From Streptomyces puniciscabiei (lineage in GTDB: Bacteria > Actinomycetota > Actinomycetes > Streptomycetales > Streptomycetaceae): a stretch of DNA of 64,000 nt. Positions within the stretch are counted from its first letter, which is position 1, and the number at the start of each line of letters is the position of its first letter. The notes beneath the pieces are model-generated. The model did no database searches, was not told the DNA's origin, and saw only the letters and a program-made list of their open reading frames with translations. This document shows, piece by piece, positions 35,301-44,802 of the stretch. Location: assembly GCF_006715785.1 (NCBI RefSeq), contig NZ_VFNX01000002.1:1-64000 (forward strand). Reading direction: 5' to 3'. Both the position numbers and the translations under genes were made by a program.

Positions 35301-36248
35301 ATGCCATATCTGACGGCCGCCTCCCTGGCTGAGCAGCTGACCGTGACGCGCCGGCTCACCAGCGAACCCTTCGGTGTCAACCTCTTCGTGCCCGGGGAAC
35401 CAGCCCGGCAAGACGACGTGGCCCGATATGCCGCATCCCTCGCCGACACCGCCCGTCACGCAGGCATCGAGCTCGGCGATCCGGTGTTCGAGGACGACGA
35501 CTGGACAGCCAAACTCACCCTCCTGCTCCACGAGCCCGTCCCAGTGGTGTCCTTCACCTTCGGCTGCCCCGACGCGGAAACCGTGACCCGCCTGCAAGGC
35601 GTGGGCAGCGAGGTCTGGGTGACGGTCGGCTCTCCCCAAGAAGCCACCGAAGCCACCACAGCAGGCGCCGACGTGCTCGTGGCACAGGGCAGCGAGGCAG
35701 GCGGACACCGAGGCGGATCCGACGACGACGCCAGCATCGGCCTGCTCAGCCTTCTGCAACTGCTGGCGGCGCGCACTCACCTGCCTCTCGTCGCCACCGG
35801 CGGCATCGCCACCGGCGCCGCAGTCGCCGCTGTCCTCGCCGCAGGTGCCAGGGCAGCGGCACTGGGTACCGCCTTCCTGTGCTGCCCCGAGGCCGGCACG
35901 GCCCCCGTACACCGCGAAGCCCCGCACCGGTCCGCCCCCACAGCCGTGACCCGCGCCTTCACCGGTCGTGCCGCACGCGGCATCCGCAACCAGTTCCTCG
36001 ACCAGCACACCGCGCACGCCCCCGCTGCCTATCCAGAGGTGCACCACCTGACAGCCCCCCTGCGTCAGGCGGGCCGCGCCCGCGGTGAAGCGGACCTCGT
36101 CAACCTCTGGGCAGGACAGTCCTATCCCCTGGTGCGCGATCTACCGGCCGCCGACCTAGTCCGCCGCATCGACGCCGAGACCCAAGCCGCACTTCAGGCG
36201 GCACTGTCCGCCGTGAACCGCTCCGACTCCCCAGCCGCAGACCAGTAA
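35301..36248 (+). pseudogene. Nitronate monooxygenase, 5'-truncated
   Basis: 315 codons from an ATG at 35301, which lies right at the junction with the NACHT remnant. Family features: PFGVNLFVPG, VSFTFGCPD, QGSEAGGHRGG with the conserved active-site histidine, LPLVATGGIATGAAVAAVLAAGA (FMN phosphate site) and ALGTAFLCCPE. The usual ~40 N-terminal residues, forming the first strand and part of the flavin pocket, are missing and the frame begins YLTAASLAEQ. GGGG lies just before the ATG, so a shortened protein could be made, but activity is doubtful. Enzymes of this family oxidise alkyl nitronates using FMN. Confidence 0.7.
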
Positions 36249-36573
36249 GAGAACGCAACCCGCAGCTGTCCAATGCTGCGCTGGCCGACCAGAGCTGACG
36301 AAGCGCTGCTCCCAGCCCGTGACCGTCCTGGAAACACTGCCCAGATCGCCGGCACCGGCTTCCCGACCGCCCGTCCCACTCCCCCACCACGGCGACGTCG
36401 GGCATGTCGGGGTACGTCCTTCTGTGCCCAGGCGGGTACGGAGAACGTACCCACTTTCCGCATATCCGGCCCCGTGCATCCTGGTCAGTGCTGCGGAGAG
36501 GGTTGAATGCGCATGGGGTCAGCGGCCTGTCGTAGGGTCCCGGCAAGAGTCCCCCAGTCCTTTCGGAGCGCCT
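36249..36573. other. Intergenic region with an inverted repeat
   Basis: No gene seen. At 36434-36452 GGGTACG and CGTACCC form perfect 7-bp arms around GAGAA, 122 bp before the propeller gene; possibly an operator. Confidence 0.35.
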
Positions 36574-37665
36574 GTGCCCCGCCTTGCTCGCCTTGTGACT
36601 ACGCTCGCGGCCCCTCTCCCATTCTCCGGGGCCGACGCAGCGCCTCATCTGGAGCCCCGGCTCACATCGCGGCTCCTCGTACAGCGAGGGGACACAGAGC
36701 TGATCGTCCAGGAAGTCCAGCCGCCGACCACGGCCTCGACCGTCTCCTTTCCGGCGCCCTGGCCTCGCCGGTTCGGCACGAGCGCAGTGTCGCCTGCCGC
36801 TGACCTGGTTGTCTTCACCGGACCGCATGCACTGCGAGCCGTTGACCAGTCGGGAAGCCCACGGTGGGAACTGCGGCACCGCTGCTGGGCAGGCTGCGTG
36901 GGGCACACAGACTTCTCCGAGTACGCGGACGACAGAGACCACCGCTATGCCAACCGTGGCTCGGCCGGCTTCTCCTTGGACGGGAATACTGTGTGGGCCC
37001 ATGTCCACGGTCCTCTGGAGCACGACGCCTCGGACCACGACCGCGGGGAAGAGTGGCTGGTCATCGACGCCGCTGACGGCACGGTGCTGGCCCGCACGCA
37101 GACTCGCACGGCCGCGGCGGGCTCCCTCCACGTTCCGCATCCGGACCCCGGCCAGATGGGTCTGACCATCGGAGAAGGCCAGGACGGATCACCCCTGCGC
37201 TGGGGGAAGTGGGACGGTCACGCCCTCATTGTCCACAGCTTCGGCGACGAGGACCGTGTCCTGCTGGGAGTGAGCCCGAGCGGAGATCGTCTGCTCACAG
37301 TGACCCATGACCAGGACGTTCTCGCCGTTCATCTGGTCGCCGACGGCTCCGTGGTGGCCGAACTCAACGCGGACGTGCTTCCCCCGTATCCTGCGTTCGA
37401 GGAGGAGACCACAGATGACGAGGCGCAGGCGTTTTTCGGCTACGAGGGCGGCTTCGTCGACGAAAAGACCCTCGTCGTCGGGACCGTCGAGAGCGACGAG
37501 GAGTTCAGCACAGGCCGGCACTGGCTCGTCGACGCGGTCCACATGCAGCTGATCGACCAGATCACCTATCCCTTCGAGGTGCCCGGCCTGCCCAAGGCTC
37601 TCGGAGACGGCACCTGGTACACCGTGTCCAACCTCGACCACGCCCTCCACATCTGGGCTCTGTAA
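36574..37665 (+). CDS. Beta-propeller (WD40-like) cytoplasmic protein
   Basis: 363 residues from a GTG at 36574 with GGAG 5 nt upstream. Repeating blade-like segments: AVSPAADLVVFTGPHALRAV, FSLDGNTVWAHVHG, EWLVIDAADGTVLARTQT, GVSPSGDRLLTVTHDQDVLA, HWLVDAVHMQLIDQ and the terminal LDHALHIWAL. No signal peptide. The blades suggest a protein-interaction scaffold; function unknown. I do not use the in-frame extension to 36319, which is Pro/Arg-rich and spans the inverted repeat. Confidence 0.75.
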   Translation: MPRLARLVTTLAAPLPFSGADAAPHLEPRLTSRLLVQRGDTELIVQEVQPPTTASTVSFPAPWPRRFGTSAVSPAADLVVFTGPHALRAVDQSGSPRWELRHRCWAGCVGHTDFSEYADDRDHRYANRGSAGFSLDGNTVWAHVHGPLEHDASDHDRGEEWLVIDAADGTVLARTQTRTAAAGSLHVPHPDPGQMGLTIGEGQDGSPLRWGKWDGHALIVHSFGDEDRVLLGVSPSGDRLLTVTHDQDVLAVHLVADGSVVAELNADVLPPYPAFEEETTDDEAQAFFGYEGGFVDEKTLVVGTVESDEEFSTGRHWLVDAVHMQLIDQITYPFEVPGLPKALGDGTWYTVSNLDHALHIWAL

Positions 37666-37747
37666 CGGCGTTGCCCACGATCAGGCGTACCCGAACGCTG
37701 AGCACGTTCACCCGTACGCGGCTGGGTACGTTCGCGTGTACGCCGAC

Positions 37748-37998
37748 ATGAGCAGGTCCCGCTGCTATCCGGCCGACACCTTCGACGACGAGTGGGCCCT
37801 GATCGAGGCCCTGCTGCCGCTGCCAGCCTGCGAGATGCCCACCGGGGACGTCCCGAGAAGCCCGGCGCGAGATCGTCGACGCGATCCGCTACGTCGTCGA
37901 CACCGGCTGCAAGTGGAGGACCCTGCCCAAGAACTTCCCACCCTCGATGATCTGGGTCGGAGATCTCCTGCATGCAGCCGATTGATGACGACGTCACA
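37748..37998 (+). pseudogene. IS5-family transposase N-terminal fragment cut by IS copy 2
   Basis: MSRSRCYPADTFDDEWALIE, then ALLPLPACEMPTG, is the standard N-terminus of another Streptomyces IS5-family transposase. Past 37840 homology continues only after frame changes (REIVDAIRYVVDTGCKWRTL) up to about 37940. The fragment ends at the insertion point of the 1,474-bp IS (target TAA at 37999-38001). Confidence 0.75.
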
Positions 37999-38014
37999 TA
38001 AGAGGTCGTTTCTT

Positions 38015-38850
38015 TTGGTGTGGTCGCTCGTTGAACCGTGCATGACGGATCTGGTTGAGCGGTTGGTGCCGGATGAGTTGTGGGTCCTGTTCCGGCGGGT
38101 GGTCCCACCGACTGAGGTGAAGCGTCCGCAGGGCGGGGGTCGACGGCGGGCAGGTGACCGAGAGACTCTGGCGGCGATCATCTTTGTAGCCACCTCGGGC
38201 TGCACTTGGCGTCAACTGCCGCCCGTGTTCGGTCCGGCCTGGCCCACGGTCTACCGGCGCTTCGCCCAGTGGAGCCGGGCCAGGGTGTGGGCTCGTCTCC
38301 ACCGGGTCGTCCTCGACGAACTCGGCGCCCGCGGTGAACTGGACTGGTCGCGGTGCGCGATCGACTCTGTCAGTGTCCGGGCGGCAAAAGGGGGCCACTG
38401 ACCGGACCGAATCCGACCGACCGCGGCAAGAGCGGATCGAAAATCCACCTGATCACCGACCGGAACGGTCTGCCCCTGTCACTGGGCATCTCCGGCGCCA
38501 ACATGCACGACAGCCTCGGCCTGGAACCGCTCGTGCGTGGGATACCGCCCATCCGCTCCCGGCGCGGCCCGCGCCGCCGGCGACCGGCCAAGCTCCATGG
38601 CGACAAGGGATACGACTACGACCACCTGCGCCGATGGCTCCGCAAGCGAGGCATCCGTCACCGCATCGCGCGCAAGGGCATCGAGTCCTCCACACGGCTG
38701 GGCCGCCACCGCTGGGTGGTCGAGAGGACGGTTTCCTGGCTGGCCGGATGCCGCCGCCTGCACCGCCGCTACGAACGCAAGGCCGAGCACTTCCTCGCCT
38801 TCGTCGGCATAGCCGCAGCCCTCATCTGCCAACGCCGTCTGGACAGATGA
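38015..38850 (+). CDS. IS5-family transposase (two overlapping frames), copy 2
   Basis: Frame A 38015-38401 and frame B 38353-38850, identical in translation to the copy at 11808-12643 with the same AAAAGGGGG slip site near 38385 and intact D, D, E residues (AIDSV, GDKGYD, VVERTV). A longer frame A reading that starts at 37736 is only fusion with the older transposase fragment upstream. Confidence 0.85.
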
Positions 38851-38876
38851 TCCGAGCAGACAGGCTGGGAGCCGCG

Positions 38877-39392
38877 TCAGACCAGCATGAGGACTACGCC
38901 ATCGCCTGCGGTGGCGGCAGCGGACAAGAACCGGGTCAGCTCCTCGTAGCGGTGCTGCAGGGTGTCCAGGTCCGAGGGGACCTCGGTTTCGGATTCCGGC
39001 AGGGGGTAGATCTCGGCGCTGCGCATGGCCGCCAAGTCGTAGTGTCGGGCCAACTCGTCAAACGGTGTGGTGGCGAGGCAGCCGCTGGCCCGGGCGACGT
39101 CCTCGGGGCTCAAATACCTGGCGGGGCCGAAGTCCATGTCGTCCTCCAACGGAAGCTCAGCCCCTCCGTGGATGACATCGACCGGCATGCCACCGTGGGC
39201 GGCAATGAGGTAGTGCAGCTTGTGCCACGACTTCTCGATGCTGAAGTAGGGCGCCTTCTCGGGTGGAAGCGGGTCCTCTTCGGCCCAGGCATCACCCAGC
39301 TCGTCGATGTGTTCCTGCGCCCAGGACGGATCGCTCAACGACCGCTGCAGCTCAGCAGGGGAGAGACGGACGTACTCGCAGTGGATGCCCAT
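38877..39392 (-). CDS. DUF1877 (YfbM-like) passenger protein of IS copy 2
   Basis: 171 residues, identical to the protein at 11266-11781. Convergent with the transposase inside the terminal repeats. Perfect conservation of the passenger in both copies shows it moves with the element and has not decayed. Confidence 0.8.
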   Translation of the reverse strand: MGIHCEYVRLSPAELQRSLSDPSWAQEHIDELGDAWAEEDPLPPEKAPYFSIEKSWHKLHYLIAAHGGMPVDVIHGGAELPLEDDMDFGPARYLSPEDVARASGCLATTPFDELARHYDLAAMRSAEIYPLPESETEVPSDLDTLQHRYEELTRFLSAAATAGDGVVLMLV

Positions 39393-39698
39393 GGACGCGA
39401 ACCCTAACCGCAGACTCTGACATCGCTCCGGTCACATCCGCCTACTGCCTGCCGATAGCCATAAGAAACGACGTCTAAGTGGTGGTGGAGCAGGTACGCC
39501 TCGTGAGCGGCCTCCGGATGACCGGCTCAGGTGGGACGGCGATCCGGCCCACGGTGCCGCCTCATGACCTGTCAGGGGCAACAAGCTCCGGCGGCATGAG
39601 GTGCGTCGGCGCAGGCCAGCATCTTGTGCCCCTGGACTGAGAGGTCAGGACCGTTACACTGCCTGCGCTGATCGAACTGATGACCCAGGGGTGGGACT

Positions 39699-40475
39699 GT
39701 GAATCTCAAGGCCCGGCGCGTTGCGTGCGCAGCGGTTCTCTCGTTGTGCATTATCCCGGCGTCGGCGTGCAGCAGTGGCAGCGGAACGGCCCAGGCACAC
39801 CAAACTCCTGCGCCAACTGCCGCAAGGCGGTCGACGCAGTCGAGTACCGACCTCACCGGCTCACCAACAGGTGCCGCTTCGCCTTCGGTGGCGAGTGAGA
39901 CGCCGATGACGGAGAACCAGCTCAAAGCTGCCGTGATAACCGCCGCAGATGTTCCGGGACTGCGAGCTGACACAGCCCGGGACAGCACCGGGATCATGAG
40001 CCGAAAGCTCACAGCGAGCTCCGGAGGGCCGGTCTGCACGGAATTCCTGAACGCTTCCAACGCGTCCGCTGACTCCTACCATCCCTCTTCCGAACTGGGT
40101 AGGGCCTTCACTGCCAACACGACCGCCGGAACGATGCTCATCAGGGTCTCGTTGGTCGGCCATGCCTCATCGGCCGATGCGCAGCGGGTCATCAAGGAAA
40201 CTCGCAGTTCCGCCAAGAGATGCCCCCATCTCACAGATGGAACACAGCGCATGAACTTGGCCCCCCTGAAACTGCCGGTGATGGGCGACGATTCCACCGT
40301 TACCCGTGTCGGTCTGATTTCCAGCAGGCTGAGCGAATGCGCGACCATTGGCCTGGTGCGAGTGGGCACAGTAACGCTCACCATCACGGTATTCGCACGT
40401 GATGCCTATTACCCCAACCTGCTCCAAGAGGTGGCGAAAGCGTCCGTGGGCAAGCTCCAGAAAACAGAACGCTAG
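39699..40475 (+). CDS. Lipoprotein, PknH-sensor-like
   Basis: 258 residues from a GTG preceded by GGGGTGGGA. Signal peptide with lipobox ASAC at 21-24 (MNLKARRVACAAVLSLCIIP then ASAC), so Cys24 is lipidated. A Thr/Ser/Pro linker precedes a ~180-residue domain with three more cysteines (PVCTEF, KRCPHL, SECATI) and the pattern of extracellular sensor domains seen in PknH/LpqG-like actinobacterial lipoproteins. Ligand unknown. The 220 bp between the IS end and this gene hold no identified feature. Confidence 0.75.
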   Translation: MNLKARRVACAAVLSLCIIPASACSSGSGTAQAHQTPAPTAARRSTQSSTDLTGSPTGAASPSVASETPMTENQLKAAVITAADVPGLRADTARDSTGIMSRKLTASSGGPVCTEFLNASNASADSYHPSSELGRAFTANTTAGTMLIRVSLVGHASSADAQRVIKETRSSAKRCPHLTDGTQRMNLAPLKLPVMGDDSTVTRVGLISSRLSECATIGLVRVGTVTLTITVFARDAYYPNLLQEVAKASVGKLQKTER

Positions 40476-40782
40476 GTCGCAGTCTCCCGTTCCGATGCAC
40501 ACCTGACATCGCGGCGCCGCGGAAGGTGATTGCGTCCCGGTCCGTGGAAATCTGCCCAACTACCGCACCAGAACGAGCTGAGAGCAGCGGGCAATGATGG
40601 GCGGCCGAGTCCGGACGGATCACGGGTCGAACCTTCTCCCAGGTCAGAGCTTGAACCGACCGTCAGTGATCGCAGCTTCCCAAGCTGAGCGCACTTGCGC
40701 GAAGGCCGTTGCCGGCGAGGCTCCGAATGATCGTAGGATCTGCTCGCGCACGTGACGGCACGGCGCGAGGAGGAGGGGATTC

Positions 40783-41346
40783 ATGAGGCTCTTCAGGTGG
40801 GGAGTCGCGGCAGCAGCGACGGGGGTGAGCGTGCTGGCCATGCTCCCCGGCACAGCTCAAGCCGCGCCTACAACGTCCGCCAGTGTCAAGCCGACCTGTT
40901 CCCTCGGCGAGATCACTGGTTCGGGCAACGGGTCCGGCCAACCGATCTCCACGAGGGCCGGGCAGAACCTGGTCACCCACACCACCGTGCGCAACGCCAA
41001 GTCGGCGCCGCTGTCGGGCGTGTTCTTCGACTACCAGATGGCGGCGCCCAGCAACCACAAGGGCGCGGCGCCGACGGTCTGGTGGAAGTTCAACGGCGGG
41101 TCATGGCATCACCTGATCATGACCTGGCACCCGGCGACCAAGGCGTCGACCGCACAGTGGGTCGGCGGTGATGCTGTCCTCGGCAACCTTCCCGGCAACA
41201 CGACCCGCAAGTTGGAGATGACCGTCGACTATCCGTCGGGCGCCACGCAGGGCTTCTACCCGGGGACCCTGCTGGCAGGAGCGAAGACGTGCGGATATCA
41301 GTTGCTGGGAGCAATCCCGGTGACCACGGCGTACGAACCACGGTAG
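40783..41346 (+). CDS. Secreted protein of unknown function
   Basis: 187 residues, excellent GGAGGAGGGG ribosome-binding site. Signal peptide MRLFRWGVAAAATGVSVLAM ending LPGTAQA-AP. The mature ~160 residues look like an Ig-like/beta-sandwich domain (PISTRAGQNLVTHTTVRNAK, VFFDYQM, WWKFNGGSWHHLIMTW) with two cysteines (one near each end) able to form a disulphide. Likely an extracellular or cell-wall protein. Convergent with the downstream IS. The 300 bp upstream contain no recognised gene. Confidence 0.75.
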   Translation: MRLFRWGVAAAATGVSVLAMLPGTAQAAPTTSASVKPTCSLGEITGSGNGSGQPISTRAGQNLVTHTTVRNAKSAPLSGVFFDYQMAAPSNHKGAAPTVWWKFNGGSWHHLIMTWHPATKASTAQWVGGDAVLGNLPGNTTRKLEMTVDYPSGATQGFYPGTLLAGAKTCGYQLLGAIPVTTAYEPR

Positions 41347-41382
41347 TCACATGTCGCAGGTATGCCGACAGGCTCAGCTGTG

Positions 41383-42262
41383 AGTGAGCCTTTTCAACGT
41401 TGCCTCTCCAGGGTGAGGACTGCGGCGGCGATGTCCGTCATGCGGTTCGGGCTGCAGCGGCTGCGGCGGAAGATCCGCCAGGACTTCAGGCGGGCGACAC
41501 CTCGTTCGACGGGAGCGCGGGCCTGGGCGAGTGCCCGGTTCAGCGTCCGCTCGGTCGGTGACAGTTCGCCGTTGGGCGGGCGGCGGATGGCGGTGGTGGC
41601 CCAGGAGCCGGCGCCGATGTAGGCGCGGTCGGCGACGATCGGGACGCCCTGGCGTTCGCAGATTCGGATGATGCGGTGGGTGCGTGCGGCGGTCAGATCG
41701 TGAGCACGGCCCGGCAAGGCCGGCGAGATCCACAGAAGCTGGCCTACGGGATCGGTGACGACCTGCACGTTCACGCCGTGGCGCCGGTGCTTGTGGGAGT
41801 AATCGGCGCGTCCGTCGCCCAGGCGGTCGCACTCGCTGAGGGTGCCGTCCAGGAGTACGTAGTCCGGGTCGTGCTCGCGCAGGGTCTTGAGCAGGCCCGG
41901 CGCCCGGTCGGCGAGGAGCCGCACGACGGCGGTGGTGTAGGCGTGGGCGGTGCCGACGGATATGCCGAACCCGGCGGCGATCTGCGCGAGAGTCTCGTGC
42001 TTGCGCAGGTAGGCGAGAGCGACGAGGGCGCGCTGGTGCGGCGGGAGCTTGCAGCGGCGGTCACCCTCGCGGGTGACGATAAGCATCGTGACCCACTCGA
42101 CCAGCGCATGAGGCAGGTCGAGTGCGGCAGGATAGGGAACCAACAGGGCTCCTGGACCGGCAGGTTGAGACTTCGAACACCTCACCCAACGGCACGGGAG
42201 CCCTGTCCGTTGCGGGCACCAAGGTCATCACCCGATCGGTGGCCACGCTGAAAAGGCTCAGT
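41383..42262 (-). mobile_element. IS5-family insertion sequence (complete-looking)
   Basis: Inverted repeats AGTGAGCCTTTTCAACGT (41383-41400) and its counterpart ACTGAGCCTTTTCAGCGT (42262-42245, minus) bracket a single transposase gene. Exact outer ends and target duplication are not certain. About 880 bp, normal for this IS group. Confidence 0.75.
41394..42185 (-). CDS. IS5-family transposase (HTH_Tnp_4 + DDE_Tnp_4)
   Basis: 263 residues. An N-terminal helix-turn-helix ([21 protein letters not shown]) is followed by a DDE core with all three acidic residues: [22 protein letters not shown] and [16 protein letters not shown]. Uninterrupted frame, so probably functional. The first ~30 codons may be leader; a start nearer MLIVTREGD is possible. 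Confidence 0.85.
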   Translation of the reverse strand: MRCSKSQPAGPGALLVPYPAALDLPHALVEWVTMLIVTREGDRRCKLPPHQRALVALAYLRKHETLAQIAAGFGISVGTAHAYTTAVVRLLADRAPGLLKTLREHDPDYVLLDGTLSECDRLGDGRADYSHKHRRHGVNVQVVTDPVGQLLWISPALPGRAHDLTAARTHRIIRICERQGVPIVADRAYIGAGSWATTAIRRPPNGELSPTERTLNRALAQARAPVERGVARLKSWRIFRRSRCSPNRMTDIAAAVLTLERQR

Positions 42263-42370
42263 GTCTCACTGCGTGACAGCGCCGACGGACGGCGGCGGAC
42301 ACTCGCGTACACCTACGGACTGTCGCAGCAGGTGAGAGTCACACCGGCCCAAGGTCGAGCCACCGCCCAG

Positions 42371-42419
42371 GTTGCTTCGGGACGAAGAGGTCCGTGGGTT
42401 CAAATACCGGCACCCCGAC
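42371..42419 (+). other. Decayed tRNA-Pro(CGG) 3' end, attachment-site scar
   Basis: TTCGGGACGAAGAGGTC, then GTGGGTTCAAAT and CACCCCGAC, correspond to the anticodon loop with CGG, anticodon-stem 3' strand, T-arm and acceptor 3' strand of Streptomyces tRNA-Pro(CGG). There is no 5' half in front of it and the T-stem carries changes (ACCGG where CCCGC is expected). Integrative elements such as pSAM2 use the 3' end of a tRNA-Pro gene as att site, so this is best explained as an old att junction. Confidence 0.6.
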
Positions 42420-42432
42420 GTTGAAGTACAAG

Positions 42433-42470
42433 GTCAGAGGCCGGTAGCAAACGTGCTACCGGCCTCTGAC
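42433..42470. terminator. Perfect 17-bp hairpin downstream of the tRNA-Pro scar
   Basis: GTCAGAGGCCGGTAGCA, loop AACG, and its exact complement, followed by TCTCT. Placed as a tRNA gene terminator would be, 13 nt after the tRNA-like sequence. Confidence 0.75.
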
Positions 42471-42516
42471 TCTCTGGCGGGTCGGGGGGTGGGGGTTTCT
42501 TCCGCGCCTGTTGGCG

Positions 42517-42697
42517 TCAGATGCCGCGTTCGATCATGTCGATGACGTGCCGGCCCGCGTCGTGGGCTTGGGTGGGGTGGAGGCCGCGCAGGGGGCCGTC
42601 GATGAGGAGGACGGCGAGCCCGTGGACGGCGGACCAGGCGAGGAACTCGGCGCCGGGGCGCCGGTCCTCGGCCAGGAGGCCGGTGTCCACGAGGCCC
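42517..42697 (-). pseudogene. TetR-family regulator C-terminal fragment
   Basis: Reading GAEFLAWSAVHGLAVLLIDG, then PLRGLHPTQAHDAGRHVIDM and IERGI, is the ligand-domain end of a TetR-type repressor. It is cut at ~42697, where helicase sequence begins on the opposite strand. Confidence 0.6.
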
Positions 42698-42699
42698 AG

Positions 42700-44499
42700 G
42701 TCGTTTGCGTGGACATCACCGACACCCAACTCCAGGCCGCCCAACTCCTGGGCGCCGCAGGCCGCTCGGACGAGGTCCGCGGGGCCAGGCTCGCCGCGCT
42801 CCAGACCGCGCTGGTGAAGGCGTCGGCCGAGGAGAACTTCCGGCGCACGTTGGTATTCCACCACCTCGTCAAGGAGGCCGAAGCGTTCGCGGCCGGCCTC
42901 CCCGATGTCGCTGCGCAACTGCACGCCACCGACCCCGAGCTGTACCCCGAGATGATTTGGGCCAACTGGCTGTGTGGGGAGCACAAGCCCAACCACCGGC
43001 GGCGGGTTCTCACCGAGTTCACCGACGGGATCGCCACCGACGGCACGATCGTGGAGAAGGCCTTCCTGGGCTCGGTGAAAGTGCTGGGCGAAGGCGTCGA
43101 CACCCGCAACTGCGACAGCGTCTACTGGGCCGACGTACGCGGCTCCATGCCCGACCTCGTCCAAGCCGTCGGCCGTGCACTACGCATGCAGCCCGGCGAA
43201 GGGAAGGTGGCCAGCCTCGTGGTGCCGGTCCTGCTCGGGCCCGGAGAGACGGCAGACAACATGCTCACCAGCCGGGCGTTCGGCGGGCTGGCCAAGCTAC
43301 TGGAAGCCCTCCGGGCGCACGACGCCAGGGTCGTGGAGGCTCTGGCGCAGCAGCAGGCGCCAAGCCGTGTCAGGGGTGTTCAGAGCCGCAGCGGGGGCTC
43401 GGAGGGAGAAGGCGAGGGGGAAGGGCCGGGCCGTCGACTCCTGCCCGCCAGCTGCTGAAGTTCTCAACGCCCCGCGACCCCGCCCAGCTCGCGGTGTTCA
43501 TCAACCTGCGAGTCCTCAACCCCGAGCACGAACACTGGCGACGCGCCATCGAGGCCGCCGTCATCTACAACCGCGAGCACGGCGACCTGAAGGTACCGTT
43601 CACCTACCGCGTGCCCGGCGGCGACGACCAGGCGGTGCAAGCCGAGGGGTGGCCGGCCACGCTCACCGACTTCCCCCTCGGGCAGTGGATCGCCGACAAC
43701 CGGCGCTTCTACGCCCGCGGCCGTCTGGACCCCGACCGCATCGAACAGCTCGGCATGGTCTGGTCGCACTACGACGTCGCATGGGAGGAAGGACTCGCCG
43801 CCGCGCGCGCGTGGGCCGCGCAGAACGGGCACCTGCTCGCGCCGCTGGACGCCACCTACCAAGGTCACAAGGTCGGCATGGCTCAAGAACCAGCGAGCCG
43901 CCGCCCGCAAGGCAGCCGAGATCGAACAGCGGCGTACCGAAGGCCTGCCGGGCGGAGCGCTGTCGCAGGAACGGCGCGAGCAGCTGGACGACATCGACCC
44001 CTCATGGTGCCCCGCCTGGCCCGTGGAAGGGCAACGCGCATTCCACCTCACCCGGCTCCACCTCGAAGCCGACGGCAAGCTCCCGATGGAGCCGGGCGAC
44101 GTCGTGCACCAGGGCCAGGACCTCGGCCGATGGGTACGCTCCGTCCGCCTCGGCTGGGACAAACTCACCACCGTCCAGCAATGGATGTGTGAGCACATCC
44201 TCGGAATCGAGCCCGCGGCCGAGGACGAGAAACCGAAGCCGCGCCGTACGCAGGCCGACAAATGGGCCATGAACTACGCCGCCGCCAAGCAGTACTACGA
44301 ACGCGAAGGACACCTTCGGGTACCACGCAAGCACATCGAGACGATGGTCGTCAGGGACGCGAAGAGGGGCAACGGCGAGAACCAGGAGGAGCAGCAGATC
44401 TGGCTCGGGGCATGGATCGGGAACCAACGCAGCAGAGCCGCCACGCTGCCCCCGGAACGGGTGGAACAACTCTCCGCCATCGGCATGCGATGGTCGTAG
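42700..44499 (+). pseudogene. DEAD/DEAH helicase with helicase-associated repeats, 5'-deleted and frameshifted
   Basis: First part (42711-~43370): TLVFHHLVKEAEAFA, VKVLGEGVDTRNCDSVYWAD and MPDLVQAVGRALRMQPGEGK are helicase-C motifs IV-VI. The frame then shifts near 43380-43440 to give LLKFSTPRDPAQLAVFINLR, and helicase-associated modules (WIADNRRFYARGRLDPDRIE). A second shift near 43877 loses two bases (GTCGGC-A-TGGCTCAAG where IW is expected) and the end reads IGNQRSRAATLPPERVEQLS. Motifs I-III are gone. Such helicases are typical of integrative elements and phage-like islands in Streptomyces. Confidence 0.8.
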
Positions 44500-44802
44500 C
44501 GGTAGTCCTGCTCTCCTGCCGCACGAACGGGACAGCTCCGGCCGATATCCCACGGGCTCCGCGGCCCGCCTCCGCAGCCAGCAATCCAACGCGGACAGCG
44601 CCCGCCGCCCGCACCCTGCGTCACCGGCACAGTGTTGGGCATGGCAGGCGCGGAGCCAAGAGGCAGGGCCGACCGGCGTACCCGGAAATCGACAGGCCCG
44701 GGATATGGGGGGCGTGGGAGGCGGTGCCGCCGGCTCTCGGATTGTGGCGGTTGCCGACGGAAGGCAGGGTGGTCTCGAGACGGGCTCACGGAGGTGTGGC
44801 GC
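44500..44802. other. Gap after helicase pseudogene
   Basis: Nothing identified in these 300 bp. Confidence 0.35.

Larger units (their letters stand above)
38002..39475 (+). mobile_element. IS5-family insertion sequence with passenger gene, copy 2
   Basis: Same 1,474 bp as copy 1, inverted relative to it. Ends GAGGTCGTTTCTTTTGG and (reverse complement) GACGTCGTTTCTTATGG; the inner repeat differs from copy 1 at the second base. TAA occurs directly at both flanks (37999-38001 and 39476-39478). Encoded proteins are identical to those of copy 1. It sits in an older transposase fragment. Confidence 0.85.

Noticed and set aside
34653..36248. A 531-codon reading of the nitronate monooxygenase gene
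   Set aside because: The first ~215 codons are antisense to the NACHT remnant. Only the part from 35301 matches the family.
36434..36452. Inverted repeat GGGTACG/CGTACCC as a terminator
   Set aside because: Short stem without T-run and located upstream, not downstream, of a gene; kept only as a possible operator.
37736..38401. A 221-codon transposase-like ORF entering IS copy 2
   Set aside because: It joins an old transposase fragment to frame A of the IS across the insertion point; the real frame A starts inside the IS at 38015.
11183..39475. Inversion of the 25-kb segment between the IS copies
   Set aside because: Both copies have TAA on each side in the same orientation, which recombination between inverted copies would have disrupted.
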